Program-made: the position numbers and the translations under genes | Assembly (NCBI RefSeq): GCF_040610475.1 | Contig: NZ_JBEXMJ010000001.1 | Location: 620,001-684,000 of the forward strand | Length of the DNA: 64,000 bases | Reading direction: 5' to 3' | Source: Actinopolymorpha sp. NPDC004070 | GTDB lineage: Bacteria > Actinomycetota > Actinomycetes > Propionibacteriales > Actinopolymorphaceae | The notes under the pieces: model-generated | The model's input: only the letters and a program-made list of their open reading frames with translations | The model's database searches: none | Told to the model about the DNA's origin: nothing | Shown here: positions 52,094-60,516 of the stretch, in pieces | How positions within the stretch are numbered: the stretch's first letter is position 1 | How the letters are laid out: the number at the start of each line of letters is the position of its first letter

Positions 52094-52483
52094 TCACACC
52101 GTGTGGGAAGTGTCGGGTGGTGCCTGCATCTGCGGCCGCACCAGGTGTCTACGGACGGCAGGCGACAGCAGCGTCGCCAGCTTGGCCGCAGAGATCAGTA
52201 GTAAAGGGACCATGTAGGTCGTGATGTCACCACCGACGACGAGCACGAACAACAGCCAGGCGCCGAGGAGTACCGACAGTCCCCACGCCATTCGGCCTCG
52301 GCGCCACACCAGCCAGGCGAGCCCGGCGAAGATCAGCGTCCCCACCAGTTGTTCGGCGAACGGGTAGTCCGCGTTCATCGCGGCCCCGACCGTGCGGGTG
52401 TAGGTCAGCAGGAGCACGTCGAGCAGCACGTAACCCGCGAGCAACCACCCGGGCGAGTGCCGCCAGATCCGGCCCACCTTCAT
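52094..52483 (-). CDS. Small four-helix membrane protein
   Basis: 129 residues, four hydrophobic segments, with short loops and a polar C-terminus. ATG 52483 has GGAAGG at 8 nt, which supports it over the upstream in-frame ATG. No recognised domain. It lies on the same strand as the 115-residue membrane protein upstream, with an 81-nt gap. Confidence 0.6.
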   Translation of the reverse strand: MKVGRIWRHSPGWLLAGYVLLDVLLLTYTRTVGAAMNADYPFAEQLVGTLIFAGLAWLVWRRGRMAWGLSVLLGAWLLFVLVVGGDITTYMVPLLLISAAKLATLLSPAVRRHLVRPQMQAPPDTSHTV

Positions 52484-52564
52484 GTCGACACCTTCCTGCC
52501 GGACCAAGGACCCGACACCTTGGCCCACGCGTGCTGCGAAGGCCGTCGGGTGAACGTACGCCCG

Positions 52565-52912
52565 TCACAGGCGGAACAGGAACCGATGGACCCCGACGCC
52601 GACGACGGCCACGGCCGACGAGACCAGGGCGAGGTCCAGTGCGAGGTCCAGTGCGAGCATCCCAGCAGAGATCCGGGTCGGGTTCTCCTGCGGTAGCCCG
52701 AACCTCAGGCCGGACGCCTGACCTTCCGGTGGGTCCATCCACGACTGGTCCTGGCGGATCCAGTCGAACGGGAGCCCGAGGTGAACGTCCCTGAGCTCGG
52801 CTGCCGTACTGGCTCGGCCATGGTCGAGGAAGAGCCCGAGAACGAGAAGGACGCCCGCAAGCGTCAGCACCGCGAGCACCCGCCCGGCCAGCCGAATGGA
52901 GTTGCGGACCAC
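52565..52912 (-). CDS. Small two-helix membrane protein
   Basis: 115 residues: an N-terminal hydrophobic helix, an outside loop of about 55 residues (DVHLGLPFDWIRQDQSW) and a C-terminal helix. The GTG start follows GGAGG at about 9 nt. The sequence ALDLALDLAL arises from a 12-bp direct repeat near 52630-52655. Not recognised. Possibly co-transcribed with the gene at 52094. Confidence 0.6.
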   Translation of the reverse strand: MVRNSIRLAGRVLAVLTLAGVLLVLGLFLDHGRASTAAELRDVHLGLPFDWIRQDQSWMDPPEGQASGLRFGLPQENPTRISAGMLALDLALDLALVSSAVAVVGVGVHRFLFRL

Positions 52913-53051
52913 TGTCGCCCCCTCCGCCGCACCAACCAGGATCCAGACTCTAGATCACGCACCCAGACACTGTGGGGTTCTCACGTCATCTCGCCCGCCG
53001 GCCGCGTACTCGCTACGCTCCAGCCAACCCACACGGCGGAAGGGGACGCTC

Positions 53052-53507
53052 ATGCTCACAGGTAACGGCGCGCGGCGGGTTCAGCGAGTGCTCGTGGGCG
53101 GGTCCGGTGTGTGGGCCGCGGCCCTCGCCTGGTCCACGCTGGTGGTTTTGTGGGTGACGGTGTTCCTGCTCGGCTGGCTCGTCCTCCCTGCGGTGGCCGG
53201 CCTCACAGTCGCCGCGGTGCTTCTCACCGCACGCTTCTCGGCCGCATGGCGACCCGGGCGACTCCTCATGCTCGCGTCCCTCGGCGTCTGGGCCGTCTGC
53301 TCCGTCGTCGTGTGGTGGCTGTGGGGGGTCGGCTTCGAGGCGGCGGACACCGGACGGCCCATGCCCGCGGTGATGGTGCTGGAGCGTCCGTCGTTCGTCC
53401 TGGGCGCGGGCGCCTTCCTGCTGTTCTGGGCACACCTGCTGGCCGGCGTCGTCCACACCCGCAGAGCCGCGCCACCCACGCTCGCGAGCTCCGAGGCTGC
53501 CGGTTGA
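53052..53507 (+). CDS. Four-helix membrane protein of unknown function
   Basis: 151 residues with four helices (about 20-32, 38-60, 70-92, 115-135). AAGGGGA precedes ATG 53052; the longer upstream frame is antisense to the neighbouring gene and non-coding. No domain recognised. Its TGA overlaps the first codon of the GNAT remnant. Confidence 0.65.
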   Translation: MLTGNGARRVQRVLVGGSGVWAAALAWSTLVVLWVTVFLLGWLVLPAVAGLTVAAVLLTARFSAAWRPGRLLMLASLGVWAVCSVVVWWLWGVGFEAADTGRPMPAVMVLERPSFVLGAGAFLLFWAHLLAGVVHTRRAAPPTLASSEAAG

Positions 53508-53656
53508 CCGGGCACCGCAAGATAATCCTGTACGCCAACCCGGGAGCCGAGCCTTTCTACCGGAGGCTTGGATTCCTCCCGATGACGACCGCGATGGCGG
53601 TCTGGGACGATACTGCCGCAGCCACTGCCGCCGGCCTGCTACGTGACGACACCTGA
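53504..53656 (+). pseudogene. C-terminal fragment of a GNAT acetyltransferase
   Basis: The 50-codon frame contains GHRKIILYANPGAEPFYRRLGF, in two overlapping pieces, followed by MTTAMAVWDD: the last strand, helix and closing strand of a GNAT fold. The acetyl-CoA binding core that should precede it is absent, and the membrane-protein gene abuts directly. It appears to be a truncated remnant that could at most be read by TTG reinitiation at 53504. Confidence 0.7.
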
Positions 53657-54241
53657 CCGGCCGGCGCCGAGCAGGGTGGCCGCACACTCCGCGGCGAGAT
53701 CCTCGGCGTGGCGGGGGATTCGCTGTCCGGAGCGGTAGTGCCGGCGTACGACGGAGTACGGCAAGTCCACGATCGCCATCCGCACCACCTCCTTGTCGCG
53801 GTCTGAGGTCCGGCCGAGCCCGCGGCCGATCTCTCCGACGGCGCGGGCCACCTGGCGGTTGCCGCGGCGGTGTCGCTCGCGGTCCTCGTCGGGCCAGTCG
53901 GTCGCGTCGAAGTCGGCGGCGGCGTACAGCAGGATCGTCGCGTCGGCGGGGTTCGCGCGACTCCAGGCGACGACGTGCCGGGCGGCGGACCGTGCGGAGG
54001 CGAGGGGCTCGTCCTGGTCGACCGCGACCAGGAAGCCGGCCTGGAACCTTTCCAGGGAACGCAACCACAGTGCCGCGAGCAGTGCCGGGCGGCTGGGGAA
54101 GCGGTGGTAGACCGAGCCGCTGGGTGCTCCGGCCGCCCGGGCGACCGCGGCCACCGTGACGGCGCGCGGTCCCGCGTCGGCGACCAGACTGGCCGCGGCG
54201 TCCAGCAATCCGTCGACGTCGTGGCGAGGTGGTCTGCCCAT
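53639..54241 (-). CDS. TetR-family transcriptional regulator
   Basis: 200 residues. The helix-turn-helix (about 10-55) reads TVAAVARAAGAPSGSVYHRFPSR. The ligand-binding helical part is not diagnostic. It converges with the GNAT remnant, overlapping it by 18 bp, and diverges from the DUF222/HNH gene. It may control itself or a neighbour. The operator-like pair at 56.5 kb is one candidate target, but 2.3 kb away. Confidence 0.88.
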   Translation of the reverse strand: MGRPPRHDVDGLLDAAASLVADAGPRAVTVAAVARAAGAPSGSVYHRFPSRPALLAALWLRSLERFQAGFLVAVDQDEPLASARSAARHVVAWSRANPADATILLYAAADFDATDWPDEDRERHRRGNRQVARAVGEIGRGLGRTSDRDKEVVRMAIVDLPYSVVRRHYRSGQRIPRHAEDLAAECAATLLGAGRSGVVT

Positions 54242-54409
54242 GCGAGCGAGTGTAGGAGTGCCGGCCTTCCCGGCGATGCGAGACGGTCATCGACGAACAG
54301 GTTCCGGGGTACGAAAGACGGGCCGGCCATCGTGCATGCAGGCTGAGATTGACGTCGATTCGCCTTGTGGGTAAGGGGTTTCCGGCGCACATCAGTCGAT
54401 CTTGTCCGG

Positions 54410-54415
54410 TAGAAT
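54410..54415 (+). promoter_or_regulatory. -10 element TAGAAT, leaderless start of the DUF222/HNH gene
   Basis: TAGAAT lies 7 bp before the ATG at 54423, which would put the transcription start on or beside the start codon. No Shine-Dalgarno sequence is present. A clear -35 was not found. Confidence 0.5.
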
Positions 54416-54422
54416 CGAACGC

Positions 54423-56507
54423 ATGAGCGACGGCAGTGGGTTCTTCGGCGACGACTCGGGTGGGGGCCCGGGTCGTCGCCGGGTGCTGCCTGCGGGGTTG
54501 GCGGAGATGCTGCCTGGGCCGCGGCTTGCGGTGCTGGTTGCCTCGGTGGACCGGGCTTTGTGTAACGGGTTCGAGCTGGAAGAGCTGGTCAGGGCGCGTC
54601 GGAAGCTGATCGGCTGGCTTGAGGCCGAGTGCCTGTCCGATGTGAACGAGTTGGCCCACACCGCCCCCGGTATGCCTGAGGAGCCGGCGCAACGCAGTGC
54701 CGAGCTGGACTCGATGACCCAGGTCGTCCTGGAGGCTCTGCTGGGGTGGTCCGGTTATCACGCCGACTGGTATCTGACGCTGGCCACCACCCTTCCCCGG
54801 CTGCCCCGGGTGCGGGAGGCGTTGGCGTCGGGGCGGTTGGAGTTGGCTGAGGTCCGCATGATCGTGGACCGGGTCACCGACGCCAAACCGCATCTGTGGG
54901 GCGGGATCGAGGACGCGATCTTTCCCAAGGTGCTGGAGCTTCGTGGTGGGTTGTTGCGGGCGAAGGTGGAGGCGGAGGTGGTCAAGGCCGACCCCGACGC
55001 TGCCGCCAAACGACACCGTGCCGCAAGGTCGGGGCGCAATGTCGCGATCTGGCCTGCCGTCGACGGCGTCGCCGACCTCGCCGTCCGAGGGTTGTCCGCG
55101 GACCAGGCCGCGGAGGCGTACGGCTACATCGACGCCATCGCCCGCGCGGTCAAGTCCAGCGGCGACCCCCGCAGGCTCAGCCAGTTGCGTGCCGACGTGG
55201 CCTACTCCCTGCTCGCCGGCACCGCCGACATCACCGACTGCTCAGCCCCAAGCCAAGCTGACCGGCCCCCCGACAAGACCGGCCGGGAACAGACCGGCCG
55301 GGAACAGACCGACCAGGACCAGACTTCGGCCGCCCAGGCAGCTCAGGAAGAGTCGGAACCGGAGCAGACCGAGCAGGACGACACCGAGCAGGAGACGGCA
55401 GCGGAGGTGGCGGCCGGGGATGCGCAGGACGGGAAGGGGCAGTGTGCCGTTCACCGGTTCCCCGACCACGACCTGCACGACAGTTGGTGTGAGTGCGGCG
55501 ACTGTGCTCCGGTTTCGGTCGCCAGGTGCGCGGTGTGTGGGGCGAAGAACGGCGTTCCGGTTCACGACATCGCCGCCCACGAGGCTGCCCGCACCGCAGC
55601 CGGCCAGAACGTGGCGGACCAGAGTGCGGCGGACGAGAATGCGGTGGACGAGAATGCGGCGGAGTGCAACTCGGCAGCGGGTGATTCGACCGCTTTCAAC
55701 GACGACGCGGAGTCTGCAGCCGGCCGGCACGCAGTCGGTGAGAATGCAGATGGTGCCGCCACCGCTTCCGACACCGGTTCCGCCGCGGGTCAGATCCCCC
55801 AGCAGAGCCGCCGACCGGATGAGTCGACCGATTCTCCACCTGGCGAGCCGACCGGCCCGCCACCGGACAACTCGACACCGCCACCGCCGCCGTGGTCTTC
55901 TACGCAGCCGAGTTGGGGGCCGATACGAACGCGCTCGAAGATCCAGCTGAATATTCCGCTGACCACGCTGATGGGACTGTCCACCCGGCCCGGGGAGCTC
56001 GGCGGGTGGGGCCCGGTGATCACCGAGGTCGCCGAACGACTGGTGGCGAACAATCTCACCAACCCCGAAGCCAGGTTCAGCGTCGGAATCACCCATCCCG
56101 TCACCGGACGCCTACTCCATTTGCATCCGATACCCGCCAGGTTCCTGCGCGGACTACAAGCCGAGCTGGTGCATGCCCGCGACCAGCGCTGCGCATGGAC
56201 CACCTGCAGACGCCCGGCAGCGACCTGCCACCTGGACCACAACACCGAACACGCCGACGGCGGCGAAACGAGCGTGGACAACATCGCACCCCTGTGCCCG
56301 CGCCACCACAAAGCCAAGACCGAACGCGACTGGAAGCTCCACCAGACCGGGCCGGGAGAGCACACCCTCACCGACCCCTTCGGCCGCCAGTACGCAAGCC
56401 GAGCACCCTCCCTCACCGACCCGGTACCGAGCAACTCCACACTGGCCGAGTCGGCAACCACCCCAGCCGCGACCAGGACGGTCGGCGACGGCCTACCACC
56501 GTTCTAG
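54423..56507 (+). CDS. DUF222 (13E12-type) HNH endonuclease family protein
   Basis: 694 residues. DUF222 region at about 25-270. A low-complexity stretch of about 235 residues rich in Glu, Gln, Asp, Ala and Thr follows, including a cysteine cluster at about 355-375 (WCECGDC, RCAVCG) that could bind zinc. DUF222 sequence resumes near 500, then the C-terminal HNH domain: DQRCAWTTCRRPAATCHLDHNTEHADGG-type, with HH in CPRHHKAK, the His residues and four cysteines of the HNH/zinc site intact. Such proteins are repeated in mycobacteria and related genera, often near mobile DNA, and their function is unproven. Longer than most (400-550). Confidence 0.9.
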   Translation: MSDGSGFFGDDSGGGPGRRRVLPAGLAEMLPGPRLAVLVASVDRALCNGFELEELVRARRKLIGWLEAECLSDVNELAHTAPGMPEEPAQRSAELDSMTQVVLEALLGWSGYHADWYLTLATTLPRLPRVREALASGRLELAEVRMIVDRVTDAKPHLWGGIEDAIFPKVLELRGGLLRAKVEAEVVKADPDAAAKRHRAARSGRNVAIWPAVDGVADLAVRGLSADQAAEAYGYIDAIARAVKSSGDPRRLSQLRADVAYSLLAGTADITDCSAPSQADRPPDKTGREQTGREQTDQDQTSAAQAAQEESEPEQTEQDDTEQETAAEVAAGDAQDGKGQCAVHRFPDHDLHDSWCECGDCAPVSVARCAVCGAKNGVPVHDIAAHEAARTAAGQNVADQSAADENAVDENAAECNSAAGDSTAFNDDAESAAGRHAVGENADGAATASDTGSAAGQIPQQSRRPDESTDSPPGEPTGPPPDNSTPPPPPWSSTQPSWGPIRTRSKIQLNIPLTTLMGLSTRPGELGGWGPVITEVAERLVANNLTNPEARFSVGITHPVTGRLLHLHPIPARFLRGLQAELVHARDQRCAWTTCRRPAATCHLDHNTEHADGGETSVDNIAPLCPRHHKAKTERDWKLHQTGPGEHTLTDPFGRQYASRAPSLTDPVPSNSTLAESATTPAATRTVGDGLPPF

Positions 56508-56529
56508 GGCCCGCTCCAGCCCGTCATTG

Positions 56530-56579
56530 TAGAGAGAACCCTCCAGATCGGCCGTAATTTTAGAGTACGCTCTCCAAAA
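56530..56579. promoter_or_regulatory. Two operator-like sites TAGAG-N6-CTCCA, 31 bp apart
   Basis: 56530-56545 and 56561-56576 both fit TAGAGN6CTCCA. The second is part of a 22-bp near-palindrome with TTTT and AAAA flanks (56558-56579). Spacing of 31 bp is three helical turns, so dimers would bind on one face. They precede the gene at 56607. Confidence 0.6.
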
Positions 56580-56606
56580 CGGTTTTCGGATGTTCGGGGA
56601 GATGAC

Positions 56607-57182
56607 ATGAGGTTGCCGCAGGTGTGGGGCGCCCGGCCCGAGGAGGTGGCCGTCGAGTACCCGTGTGACGGATACTTCACCGGTCGTACGACGTCGTTGT
56701 TCCGGGCGGTGACGGTGCGCGCCGACGTACCCACGGTCTTCCGTTGGTTGTGTCAACTGAGAGTTGCGCCGTACAGCTACGACCTGGTGGACAACGGCGG
56801 GCGACGCAGCCCGCGTGAGCTCACTCCGGGCCTGGAGCACCTCGAGATCGGCCAGTCGTTCGCGCGGATCTTCACGCTGGCCGACTTCACCTACGACCGC
56901 GACATCACGTTGGTGTTGACCGACCGGTCGGGCCGGCGTCTGTTCGGTGAACTGGCGGGTACGTACGCGGTGAGGCACGATCCGCACGCACCGCCGGGGC
57001 AGGACGTGTCCCGGCTGTTGGTCAAGCTCGTCCTTCCGGAAGCGCGCCACCCCGCCGCACGGCTACGCCAGACACTGCTCTCCTGGGGTGACCTGGTGAT
57101 GATGCGGGCCGAACTGCTCAACCTCGCCCGCCTCGCCGAGCAAACCGCGCGAAGCCGGACGCGAGCGGGCGCGGCCGGCTGA
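56607..57182 (+). CDS. Conserved SRPBCC-like protein of unknown function
   Basis: 191 residues, soluble. TSLFRAVTVRADVPTVFRWLCQLRVAPYSYDLVDNGGRRSPREL suggests a START/SRPBCC-type ligand cavity (given here as the region around 30-75), and the rest has alternating strands ending in a long helix. Actinobacterial proteins of this kind are annotated hypothetical. GGGGAG precedes the ATG. Transcription is probably controlled by the paired sites just upstream and ends at a strong hairpin directly after the stop. Confidence 0.72.
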   Translation: MRLPQVWGARPEEVAVEYPCDGYFTGRTTSLFRAVTVRADVPTVFRWLCQLRVAPYSYDLVDNGGRRSPRELTPGLEHLEIGQSFARIFTLADFTYDRDITLVLTDRSGRRLFGELAGTYAVRHDPHAPPGQDVSRLLVKLVLPEARHPAARLRQTLLSWGDLVMMRAELLNLARLAEQTARSRTRAGAAG

Positions 57183-57183
57183 T

Positions 57184-57218
57184 CTCCGGGCCCGGTCTCC
57201 TGAGACCCAGGCCCGGAG
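57184..57218 (+). terminator. 15-bp hairpin with small internal loop after the SRPBCC-like gene
   Basis: CTCCGGGCC (57184-57192) pairs with GGCCCGGAG (57210-57218), and GGTCTC (57194-57199) with GAGACC (57202-57207). C and CA form the internal loop. It begins 1 nt after the stop codon. Confidence 0.75.
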
Positions 57219-57360
57219 CCGGAGGGCGCCTGACGGTCAGGAAGCTTCGGGGCAGGCGGGGCCGGCAGCGCACGTGGTCGCCGGAGTGTCGGTCAGCCCG
57301 TACATACGCCGGCTTCGACGGGTGCGCCGGAGGGCCGCTATGCCGGCGAGGTGAGGTGCA

Positions 57361-57882
57361 CTAGTCGTTGGCGAGCTGGCGGGCGATGGTGTCCGACCAG
57401 GCGTCGACGTCCTTCCAGTTGCGGAAGTCGCCGTACTTTCCGCGGATCCCCCGGTAAAGCAGCCGGCCGGCCCGCGACAGGTGCGCCGGTTCGATCGCAC
57501 CGGCGAAGACGTGGTGGTCGCGCAGGTCGATCGCATCCCTGAACTGCCCGACCACCTTGGGCGCCTCACCCGCGAGCATGCCGGCGAACCGGAAGCCCTG
57601 TTCTGCCGCGGCCGGGCCGAGACCCACGCTGAACAACCACACCGGCCGGAGCACCAGCGCGGACTGGTTACGTCGTACGTACGCCTGGGCCTCGGTCGGC
57701 CAGGCACCGCCGTACAACCCGCACCCGAGCACGGCCGCGTCGTACCCGTCGGCATCCGGCGCCCGGCCCACCTGGTGCACCTCGACCTGGTTGCCGTACT
57801 CGTCCAGACTTGCCGCGATGCGCTCGGCGATGCCGCGGGTCGAGCCGTTCCTGCTCGCGTACGCCATCAGGACCACAGCCAT
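57361..57882 (-). CDS. Flavodoxin-domain protein
   Basis: 173 residues. VLMAYASRNGSTRGIAERIA is the FMN phosphate loop. DAAVLGCGLYGGAWPTEAQAYVRRN and PVWLFSVGLGP follow in the order seen in the menaquinone-dependent protoporphyrinogen oxidase (HemG)-like flavodoxins common in actinobacteria. It probably uses FMN for electron transfer; the partner is unknown. A related but deleted gene lies just upstream on the same strand. Confidence 0.88.
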   Translation of the reverse strand: MAVVLMAYASRNGSTRGIAERIAASLDEYGNQVEVHQVGRAPDADGYDAAVLGCGLYGGAWPTEAQAYVRRNQSALVLRPVWLFSVGLGPAAAEQGFRFAGMLAGEAPKVVGQFRDAIDLRDHHVFAGAIEPAHLSRAGRLLYRGIRGKYGDFRNWKDVDAWSDTIARQLAND

Positions 57883-57909
57883 GCTGCGTACCCCCAGTCC
57901 CGGAGCCGG

Positions 57910-58269
57910 TCAGGACGAAGGACCGCCGGACGGCGGCCGGCCGGTCGGTGACCCATCTGCGCCGAGCTCGCGGGCAGGTTCGTGTGCCCAGGAGTCAATC
58001 GCCTGCTCGTCGCGGTAGTCGGCCGTCCCCCGGCGCCCCATCCGCCGGGCCAGCCCGAAGAAGCCGCGCGCGTCCTCGCGTAACCGTCCGCCGAAGGTCC
58101 GGTGGCCACGCGCGTGCACCTTCTCCGCCGCGTCGCGGGCCGTGTCCACCGGCGGGATCTCGTGTTCCTCCGCCGACCGGTCCAGCGGGCCACTGCCGAA
58201 CAGCCAGACCGGATGTCCGGTCGCGCGGTTCCTGGTCGCGTACGCCACGAGCACGCGCGTCGTCACCAT
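57910..58269 (-). pseudogene. Flavodoxin gene with internal in-frame deletion
   Basis: The frame encodes VLVAYATRNRATGH and then jumps directly to PVWLFGSGPLDRSAEEHEIPPV, skipping about 70 residues that hold the FMN-binding loop, helix 1 and strands 2-3 in the intact neighbour. The C-terminal half continues normally (RGHRTFGGRL, FFGLARRMGRRG, DYRDEQAIDSWA). GGGAGG precedes ATG 58269, so it may still be translated, but FMN binding is unlikely. Confidence 0.75.
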
Positions 58270-58516
58270 GCACCTCCCGCACGTCACTCCCGTACGCCCC
58301 CGGCACAGCCTCGTGCCTCGGCGCCTTCGACCATGGGATCCCGCCCGTGTACGACCGGGACAGGGGCGGAGGTCCCGTCAGCGGCCCGGTAGGGCACGAC
58401 CCGGACGGAGCGGGTTCATCCCCGGCGGGTGGTGTCGGAGCGGACCTCACTGGTCAGCCTGCTGATGCGGGGACCAGTGACCGGTCCGGCAGGGCCCGGC
58501 CGAGGGGAGCGCAGTG

Positions 58517-59362
58517 ATGCCGTCCGACCCGAGCGCCGCCGGCTCCGCCCCCAACGGCTCACCGCCGGCTCCGGAAGCCCTGCCGCAACCGCTGCCGACT
58601 CCGGAACCCCCGCAGACCTTGGAACCTCCGCAGGCTTTGGAACCGCCGGAGGCACCCGCCCCGGCGCCGGAGGTACCCGCCCCGCGGAGGGCAACCGGGC
58701 CCAGGACCAGCCGTAGGACCAGCCGCAAAGCCAGCCGTGGCGTGGCCACCGTCCTGCTCGCCCTGGGGGACAGCTGGGGCGCGATCCTGTTTCTCGGGTG
58801 TGCGAGCCTCCTGCTCGGCGCCGCGGTCGTCGCCTGGCCCCACCTGAGCACGACCGCCTGGCCGAGCCCCACCACGAGGACGATCGGCGTCCTGCTCGGC
58901 GCCCAGATCCTGCTGTACGGCCTGTGCCACCTGCTGCGCGCGATGGCGGCGCCCGACGTGGACGGCGGCCGCCGCGTCCTGGTGGCGCTGCTCGGCATCG
59001 AGGCCCTGGTCGTGGGCGTCCTGCTGGTCCGTGGAATCGGCGGCACCGTGGCCGTGCTCGGGCTGATGGCCGGGCTGTTCTGGCTGGTGGCGGGGGTGAT
59101 CGCCGCCCTGTCGGAGTTCGTGGGCAGGGCCCGCCCCGGGCGCGGTCCGGCCATGCTGGGCGGGCTGCTGGCGATCGGGGCGAGCATCGCGGTCCTGTCG
59201 TACCCCGAGGCGTCCCTCACCGTGGTCGCCGAGGTCCTCGGCGGCTACGCGACCGTCCTCGGCGTGCTGACCATCGTGGCGGCGTTCCAGGTCCGCGGTG
59301 CGGCGCCCGACCGGCCGGCCGACCGCGACCGGTCCGACCGCGGCGACGCGGCCGGCGGCTGA
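58517..59362 (+). CDS. HdeD-like (DUF308) membrane protein with proline-rich N-terminus
   Basis: 281 residues. The first 75 are Pro/Ala/Glu-rich with TLEPPQ-type repeats, then basic. Six hydrophobic segments follow (about 78-255), in the paired-helix pattern of DUF308/HdeD. In enterobacteria HdeD aids acid resistance, but the role here is unknown. GGGGAG suits ATG 58517; GTG 58514 is adjacent. It converges with a second HdeD-like gene. Confidence 0.8.
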   Translation: MPSDPSAAGSAPNGSPPAPEALPQPLPTPEPPQTLEPPQALEPPEAPAPAPEVPAPRRATGPRTSRRTSRKASRGVATVLLALGDSWGAILFLGCASLLLGAAVVAWPHLSTTAWPSPTTRTIGVLLGAQILLYGLCHLLRAMAAPDVDGGRRVLVALLGIEALVVGVLLVRGIGGTVAVLGLMAGLFWLVAGVIAALSEFVGRARPGRGPAMLGGLLAIGASIAVLSYPEASLTVVAEVLGGYATVLGVLTIVAAFQVRGAAPDRPADRDRSDRGDAAGG

Positions 59363-59396
59363 AGAACCCGCTCGTACGCCGCGTGCCGACTACACC

Positions 59397-59717
59397 GTGT
59401 ACGGCTCCCTGCTCGCCGGTTCGGTGGTGGCCGGCGCAGGCGGGGGTGACCACCCGCTCGCCCCGCTGGACCTCGGCATCGCCGTACTCGCAGCGTTCCC
59501 ACCCTCGGTACCGGCCTTCGCCGGTGCCCTGCTGGGCTGGCCGGCCAACGTCGTGAGCTGGCTGGCACTCGTGGTCGCCGTTGCCGGCGGAGTGCTCTGG
59601 GCAGTGGTCGCCACCGCCCAGGCCGGTGCGGGCCGCTCGGTGGTCGTGCTGTCGGCGTGCGTCAACCTCGTGCTGGGCCTGGCCATCGTCGGCGTGAAGA
59701 GCCTGGTCCTGCACTGA
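59397..59717 (+). CDS. Putative small membrane protein
   Basis: 106 residues from GTG 59397, with three or four hydrophobic segments (GSLLAGSVVAGAGGG, LAPLDLGIAVLAAFPPSVPAF, VSWLALVVAVAGGVLWAVVAT, VLSACVNLVLGLAIVGV). The hydrophobic pattern and the terminator that begins inside its last codons support a real gene. There is no ribosome-binding site, and the frame extends back to 59298 inside the HdeD gene. No family recognised. Confidence 0.5.
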   Translation: MYGSLLAGSVVAGAGGGDHPLAPLDLGIAVLAAFPPSVPAFAGALLGWPANVVSWLALVVAVAGGVLWAVVATAQAGAGRSVVVLSACVNLVLGLAIVGVKSLVLH

Positions 59718-59739
59718 CGTCCAGTGCGGGACCAGGCTC
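59699..59739. terminator. 18-bp hairpin between convergent membrane-protein genes
   Basis: 59699-59716 pairs with 59722-59739 (17 Watson-Crick pairs and one G-T) around a 5-nt loop. The stop codon of the 106-residue frame is inside it. It should end transcripts from both sides. Confidence 0.85.
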
Positions 59740-59769
59740 CTCGTTCGGCCGGGATCAGGCCAGCCAGGC

Positions 59770-60516
59770 TCAGGCAGGCGCCGACCGGCCCTGCCCGGGA
59801 ATGCGTCCCCGGCCGCGGGTGGCCTGAGCCTCGCCGACGAGTTCGGGGAGCTTGCGGACGCTGAACGCCGCGAAGATCTCGGTCACGCCGTACAGGATCA
59901 TGCCGATCCCGATCAGGTTGACCAGCAGCAGCACCTCGCGACCGGGCGAGCTGATCGCCCACATGCCCAGCACGATCTCCAGCGCGCCGATGATGAGGCC
60001 CACCCACCACAGGTTCCGCCGGACCGAGGCCAGGCTGGCAACGATGGTGAAGATCCCGCTTATCACGAGGTACCACGCCACGAAGACCGAGAGCACGAAC
60101 AACGTCGGCCCCGGCCACACGAACGCGACGATTCCGGCCGCGATGCCGAGAATGCCGCCCACTATCCACAGCCAGCGCCAGCTGTCCGCACGTGACGCCT
60201 GCATGAACTGCGAGATGCCGCCGAGGATGAACGCGATGCCGGCCAGGATGGCCAGCGACACCAGCGCGGCCGGGCGCAGGCTCAGGATGAGCATGCCGTA
60301 CAACGTCCACACGACGCCGGCGGCGAGGTAGAGCCACCACAGCTTGCTGACCGACTCCGCCACCTCCATGGCCGGCGCCTCACCACCCATCGGGGCCTCC
60401 CTGGTGGGCATGTCCTCGGCTCGGGTTCCTTGCGGCGCCTGTTCGGGAATCTGCGCGCCCTGTGCCGTGGCCCCGCGCTGCGGGCGCTGGGGGGTCTCTG
60501 GGGATTCGCCTGACAT
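59770..60516 (-). CDS. HdeD-like (DUF308) membrane protein
   Basis: 248 residues. A polar, Gln/Pro/Glu-rich N-terminus (about 1-55) precedes six helices in the DUF308 repeat (LWWLYLAAGVVWTLYGMLILSLRP, WRWLWIVGGILGIAAGIVAFVWPG, given here as examples in pieces). A short Gly/Arg tail ends it. The function is unknown; members are linked to acid or envelope stress. ATG 60516 has AAGGGG at about 6 nt; GTG 60522 is the alternative. Confidence 0.88.
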   Translation of the reverse strand: MSGESPETPQRPQRGATAQGAQIPEQAPQGTRAEDMPTREAPMGGEAPAMEVAESVSKLWWLYLAAGVVWTLYGMLILSLRPAALVSLAILAGIAFILGGISQFMQASRADSWRWLWIVGGILGIAAGIVAFVWPGPTLFVLSVFVAWYLVISGIFTIVASLASVRRNLWWVGLIIGALEIVLGMWAISSPGREVLLLVNLIGIGMILYGVTEIFAAFSVRKLPELVGEAQATRGRGRIPGQGRSAPA

